Assembly: GCF_900111685.1 (NCBI RefSeq)
Contig: NZ_FOHX01000002.1
Coordinates: 62,001 to 126,000 of the forward strand
DNA length: 64,000 bases
Direction of reading: 5' to 3'
DNA from: Nonomuraea wenchangensis
GTDB lineage: Bacteria > Actinomycetota > Actinomycetes > Streptosporangiales > Streptosporangiaceae
Shown here: in pieces, positions 59,070-64,000 of the stretch
Layout: every line of letters begins with the position of its first letter
Numbering within the stretch: the stretch's first letter is position 1
Program-made: the position numbers and the translations under genes
The notes under the pieces: generated by a model
The model's database searches: none
What the model saw: only the letters and a program-made list of their open reading frames with translations
Told to the model about the DNA's origin: nothing

Positions 59070-60020
59070 ATGCAACTGGAGTTGCGGCATCTGCGCACCT
59101 TGTGCGAGATCGCCGACGCCGGCAGCCTCAGCAAGGCCGCCGCGGCGCTGGGCGTCTCGCAGCCCGCCCTGACCGCCCAGTTGCAGCGGATCGAGTCCGC
59201 GCTCGGCGGCCAGGTCTACCGGCGCGGCCGGCTCGGCATGACGCCCACCCCCTTCGGACAGTTCGTGCTCGTCAGGGCGCGGTCGGCCCTGCAGACCGTG
59301 GACGAGCTGATGGTCGGCACCCCGCCGGGAGCCGACCGGCCACGGGCCGCCCGGATCGGCGGCTACGCCAACCCCGTGCTCGGCGGCCTGCTGCGCAGGC
59401 TGTTCGAGCTGCCCGGCGCGCCGATCACCGTCCACACCGAGCACTCGCCGCGCCTGCTCATGGACCTGCTCGCCTCGCGGCGGCTCGACGCCGCCGTCCT
59501 CGTCGACTATCCCGGGCACGAGCTGCCCGTACCCGCCTCCGTGGACGTGCGTCCGGTCGCCATGGAGCCGGTCTTCGTCGCGATGTCCGCCGCGCACGCG
59601 CTCGCGTCCCAGCCGGAGGTGCCGCTCGCCCGGCTGGCCGAGGAGGACTGGGTGCTGTCGCCCTCCGACGGCGCCGGCTGGCCCGAATGTTTCCGTACGG
59701 CCTGCCAGGACGAGGGGTTCACGCCGAGGGTGCAGCACATCATGACCGAGGCGCCGATGATCCGCCTCCTCATCACCCAAGGGCACGCCGTCTCGCCGTG
59801 CCAGGCCACCTTCGCGCCCGGGGACGGCATCGTCGTACGCCCGCTCGCCGGCACTCCGCTGTGGATGAGACACCTGATCGCCTGGCACCGCGACGGCGCC
59901 CTCGCCCACCGGGCGGACGAACTGGCGACCTTCGCCACCCACGCCCACCAGGAGGCGCTGGCCGCGCATCCCACCTACAGCCGCTGGCACAGCTCCCGCC
60001 CGCGTTCCGGCCCTTTATGA
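59070..60020 (+). CDS. LysR-type transcriptional regulator
   Basis: 316 residues. The winged HTH is at about 1-62: L-E-L-R-H-L-R-T-L-C-E-I-A-D-A-G-S-L-S-K-type start, then Q-P-A-L-T-A-Q-L-Q-R-I-E. The effector domain begins after A-R-I-G-G-Y. Divergent from the M64 protease across 291 bp, so it may act on that promoter. The next lipoprotein gene begins only 7 bp after its stop. Confidence 0.92.
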   Translation: MQLELRHLRTLCEIADAGSLSKAAAALGVSQPALTAQLQRIESALGGQVYRRGRLGMTPTPFGQFVLVRARSALQTVDELMVGTPPGADRPRAARIGGYANPVLGGLLRRLFELPGAPITVHTEHSPRLLMDLLASRRLDAAVLVDYPGHELPVPASVDVRPVAMEPVFVAMSAAHALASQPEVPLARLAEEDWVLSPSDGAGWPECFRTACQDEGFTPRVQHIMTEAPMIRLLITQGHAVSPCQATFAPGDGIVVRPLAGTPLWMRHLIAWHRDGALAHRADELATFATHAHQEALAAHPTYSRWHSSRPRSGPL

Positions 60021-60027
60021 TCTTGGG

Positions 60028-60921
60028 ATGCACTTACCGAGGCTCGCGCCGGCCGCGCTCGTGATCACTCTGACGACCGGGTGCGGCGCACAGAGCGCGC
60101 CGGCCGCGCTGACGCCCGCCGAGGCGGTGGCCCGGCAGGTGGAGAACTCGGCCGGGGTGAAGGTCACCAAGATCGTCCGGCTGGACTACGGCGAGGCGAT
60201 GCCCACCTCTCCGGCCGACGGCGACACCATCGTGCCGGTCGACATCGGCGAATACAGCGAGAGCCGGACCACGGGAGTCCTGCGGCTCGGTACGGCCGCC
60301 TCCGATCTGACCACGACCTACTCCCGGACCAACATCCCCGAGGACCTGAAGAGCGTCATCCCCGATGATCTGTCCTATATGACGACCAGGGCGATCTCGA
60401 TCGGCGGCTCCGGCACGTACGAGCAGCGAGCCGACCGGAGAGACGTGCCCGCCGGCAAGACCTGGCTGCACCACGGCGACGCCGGCTGCGGGACGGCGGC
60501 GCGGCTGGCCGGAAACCTGGACGCGCGGACGGTCCTGTCTCCCCAGGTGCTGCGGAGGCTCGCCGCCCCCGCGCCTTCCTCCGGCGAGGTCATCGACGGG
60601 GTCGCCACCGTCGTGCACGCCGGGAGCGCCGCGCAGACCGAGTTCGTCGTCCCGGCCCCGGGTGACGATCCGGTCATGGCGGCGCAGCTGCGGGAGCGGG
60701 TCCGCCAGACGGAGGTCTCGTGGCGGTTGTGGGTCGGACAGGACGGGCTGCCCCGCCGGGTCCGGCTCGTCACGACCGACCCGGAGGCCGTGGAGGGCGT
60801 TCCCAGGACCACCGTGACGGAGATCGACTTCACCGGCTGGGGGAGCGCCGTGTCCGTCGAGCCCCCGCCGGAGGACCAGGTGCACGAGACCGGCAGCTGC
60901 CTCGCCCCCGAGCCCGGGTGA
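60028..60921 (+). CDS. Lipoprotein, LppX/LprG-like shape
   Basis: 297 residues. Signal peptide with lipobox L-T-T-G-C (15-19). The mature part reads as an open beta-sheet with long alternating strands (Y-S-E-S-R-T-T-G-V-L-R-L, W-R-L-W-V-G-Q-D-G-L-P-R-R-V), as in mycobacterial-type lipid-carrier lipoproteins; the final Cys may pair with the one in A-G-C-G-T. Function unknown. Close to the LysR gene and probably co-transcribed. Confidence 0.78.
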   Translation: MHLPRLAPAALVITLTTGCGAQSAPAALTPAEAVARQVENSAGVKVTKIVRLDYGEAMPTSPADGDTIVPVDIGEYSESRTTGVLRLGTAASDLTTTYSRTNIPEDLKSVIPDDLSYMTTRAISIGGSGTYEQRADRRDVPAGKTWLHHGDAGCGTAARLAGNLDARTVLSPQVLRRLAAPAPSSGEVIDGVATVVHAGSAAQTEFVVPAPGDDPVMAAQLRERVRQTEVSWRLWVGQDGLPRRVRLVTTDPEAVEGVPRTTVTEIDFTGWGSAVSVEPPPEDQVHETGSCLAPEPG

Positions 60922-60931
60922 CCATCCGCGA

Positions 60932-62903
<1,972 letters not shown>

Positions 62904-62906
62904 TAG

Positions 62907-62933
62907 GTCCGGACAGCAACTTAACCTCCGGAC
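62907..62933 (+). terminator. Hairpin after the xylanase gene
   Basis: GTCCGGA and TCCGGAC, perfect 7-bp stem, 13-nt loop, 4 bp after the stop. No T-tract. Confidence 0.4.
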
Positions 62934-62958
62934 GACCGCAAGTTACCCATCCGCCCCT

Positions 62959-62969
62959 TGAAACTTTCA
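62959..62969. promoter_or_regulatory. Xylanase-type palindrome TGAAACTTTCA before the GH62 gene
   Basis: Identical to the copy at 61124-61134. It sits about 100 bp upstream of the GH62 promoter and ties the two genes to one regulator. Confidence 0.6.
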
Positions 62970-63066
62970 GGCGGACGAGGGGTGCGGCGCGGTCGTCCCG
63001 GAGGCGAAGCCCCAGGAGGGAAGGCGGTGTGACGGCACGGCCCGGCTCGGCGGGAGACCTCTCTCG

Positions 63067-63095
63067 TTGACGCCGGGCCGCCCGTCGGATGTACT
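63067..63095 (+). promoter_or_regulatory. Promoter of the GH62 gene
   Basis: TTGACG at 63067-63072 and TGTACT at 63090-63095, spacing 17. The LacI-type operator lies about 20 bp after the expected start of transcription. Confidence 0.5.
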
Positions 63096-63120
63096 CCGCG
63101 ACAACGCTCCGCACCAATTC

Positions 63121-63136
63121 TTGTTAGCGCTAACAA
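63121..63136. promoter_or_regulatory. LacI-type operator, copy 2
   Basis: TTGTTAGCGCTAACAA, a perfect 16-bp palindrome with the central CG typical of LacI/GalR sites. It lies between the promoter and the ATG, where a bound repressor would block elongation. Confidence 0.75.
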
Positions 63137-63146
63137 TGGAGCCCCG

Positions 63147-64000
63147 ATGAAGCACAGACCTCTGTCCGTCCTGGCGACGCTGACCGCCTTACTGGCGAGC
63201 CTGCTCATCGCCCTGCAGACCCAGCCCGCCAACGCCGCCACCGTGGACACCAACGCCTGGTACGTCCTGGTGAACCGCAACAGCGGCAAGGCCCTGGACG
63301 TCTACAACCTGTCCACCGCGGACGGCGGACGCATCACCCAGTGGACCCGCAACAACCAGAACCAGCAGCAGTGGCAGTTCGTCGACTCAGGCGGCGGCTA
63401 CTACCGCGTCAAGTCCCGCCACTCCGGCAAGGTCCTCGACGTGTACAACTGGTCCACCGCCAACGGCGGCGCCATCGTCCAGTGGACCGACACCAACGGC
63501 GCCAACCAGCAATGGCGGCTCGCCGACAGCGCCGACGGCTACGTACGGCTGATCTCCCGCCACAGCGGCAAGGCGCTCGAAGTGCAGGGCGCCTCCACCG
63601 CCGACGGCGGCAACATCGTCCAGTACGACGACTGGGGCGGCACCAACCAGCAGTGGCAGTTCGTACGGGTGGACGGCGACACCGGCAACCCCGGCAACCC
63701 CGGCCAGTGCGACCTCCCGTCGACCTACCGATGGAGCTCGACCGGCGCCCTGGCCACCCCGAAGTCGGGCTGGGTCTCGCTCAAGGACTTCACCGTCGCC
63801 CCCTACAACGGCAAGCACCTCGTCTACGCCACCACGCACGACACGGGGACGAGATGGGGCTCGATGAACTTCACCCCCTTCACCAACTGGTCCGAGATGG
63901 CCTCGGCGAGCCAGAACGCCATGTCCTCCTCGACCGTCGCGCCCACGCTCTTCTACTTCGCCCCGAGGAACCTCTGGGTGCTCGCCTACCAGTGGGGCGG
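63147..64000 (+). CDS. Secreted CBM13-GH62 arabinofuranosidase, 3' end cut by window
   Basis: 284 residues visible. Signal peptide ends A-N-A-A (about 32). Next is a ricin-type CBM13 with three repeats (each with G-K-x-L-D/E-V and Q-Q-W), to about 175, then a G-N-P-G-N-P linker. The GH62 domain begins at [11 protein letters not shown] and V-S-L-K-D-F-T-V-A, with the family's early Asp near V-S-L-K-D. It strips arabinose from arabinoxylan and complements the GH10 xylanase upstream. GGAG precedes ATG 63147. The remaining two thirds of the catalytic domain lie beyond the window. Confidence 0.92.
   Translation, partial: MKHRPLSVLATLTALLASLLIALQTQPANAATVDTNAWYVLVNRNSGKALDVYNLSTADGGRITQWTRNNQNQQQWQFVDSGGGYYRVKSRHSGKVLDVYNWSTANGGAIVQWTDTNGANQQWRLADSADGYVRLISRHSGKALEVQGASTADGGNIVQYDDWGGTNQQWQFVRVDGDTGNPGNPGQCDLPSTYRWSSTGALATPKSGWVSLKDFTVAPYNGKHLVYATTHDTGTRWGSMNFTPFTNWSEMASASQNAMSSSTVAPTLFYFAPRNLWVLAYQWG

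Overview
The window is high-GC DNA with very short intergenic gaps, frequent GTG and TTG starts, ATGA/GTGA stop-start overlaps, Tat and lipoprotein signals, SARP, ROK, LacI and TetR-type control, and secreted GH10, GH20 and GH62 enzymes. This points to a large-genome filamentous actinomycete. A Streptosporangiaceae or Nonomuraea-like host is my inference from gene style; there is no rRNA or tRNA here to test it. I saw no rRNA, tRNA, CRISPR array or transposase.

Left part (1-28.5 kb) is metabolic and regulatory. It holds a partial EamA exporter, then a leftward CotH / DUF4956 / VTC-domain set, a phosphatase-fold hydrolase and a CPBP protease / histidine kinase / response regulator operon. A class I P450 unit follows (P450, 3Fe-4S ferredoxin, ferredoxin reductase). 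Next is a rightward catabolic operon of about 12.2-20.6 kb: MFS pump, two phosphotriesterase-family proteins of which the first has lost most metal ligands, FAD monooxygenase, alpha/beta hydrolase, metallo-beta-lactamase-fold hydrolase and CocE-like hydrolase. A divergent TetR gene faces it, and a 27-bp block recurs before the pump and before the phosphotriesterases. A leftward sulfatase / SBP / ROK / permease / ATPase operon looks like sulfate-ester or sulfonate scavenging, and a secreted GH20 hexosaminidase is divergent from it.

Middle part (about 28.5-54.7 kb) is an accessory, defence-like island. (i) A leftward five-gene operon (35360-29704) encodes a DUF4365 PD-(D/E)xK nuclease, an unknown 366-aa protein, a winged-helix-like protein, a 1095-aa protein with an N-terminal AAA NTPase plus a C-terminal HerA-type ATPase, and a translationally coupled 41-aa acidic peptide. 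(ii) A caspase / NACHT-membrane protein, apparently one gene split by a 1-nt frameshift, is followed by a second caspase-fold gene. (iii) Divergent from these is a TerY-P-like triad of vWA, PP2C phosphatase and membrane pseudokinase/kinase. (iv) A CATRA-type pair follows: a small protein and a TIR-like effector, next to a SARP-BTAD regulator that carries a ThsA-type macro domain. (v) A four-gene operon of unknown function encodes a coiled-coil protein, a vWA-like lipoprotein, a four-TM protein and a 100-aa protein. The island ends at two gene stumps facing each other (an HpcH/HpaI aldolase tail and a 3-hydroxyacyl-CoA dehydrogenase tail), just before core gdhA.

Right part (54.7-64 kb) is gdhA, secreted metalloproteases and lipoproteins, a LysR regulator and the start of a xylan-degradation locus. 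The GH10-CBM13 xylanase and the CBM13-GH62 arabinofuranosidase (cut by the window end) are associated with shared GAAACTTTC palindromes and LacI-type TGTTARCGCTAACA operators. The best candidates for undescribed biology are the DUF4365/AAA-HerA operon and the SARP-macro / TIR-CATRA / caspase-NACHT / TerY-P composite.
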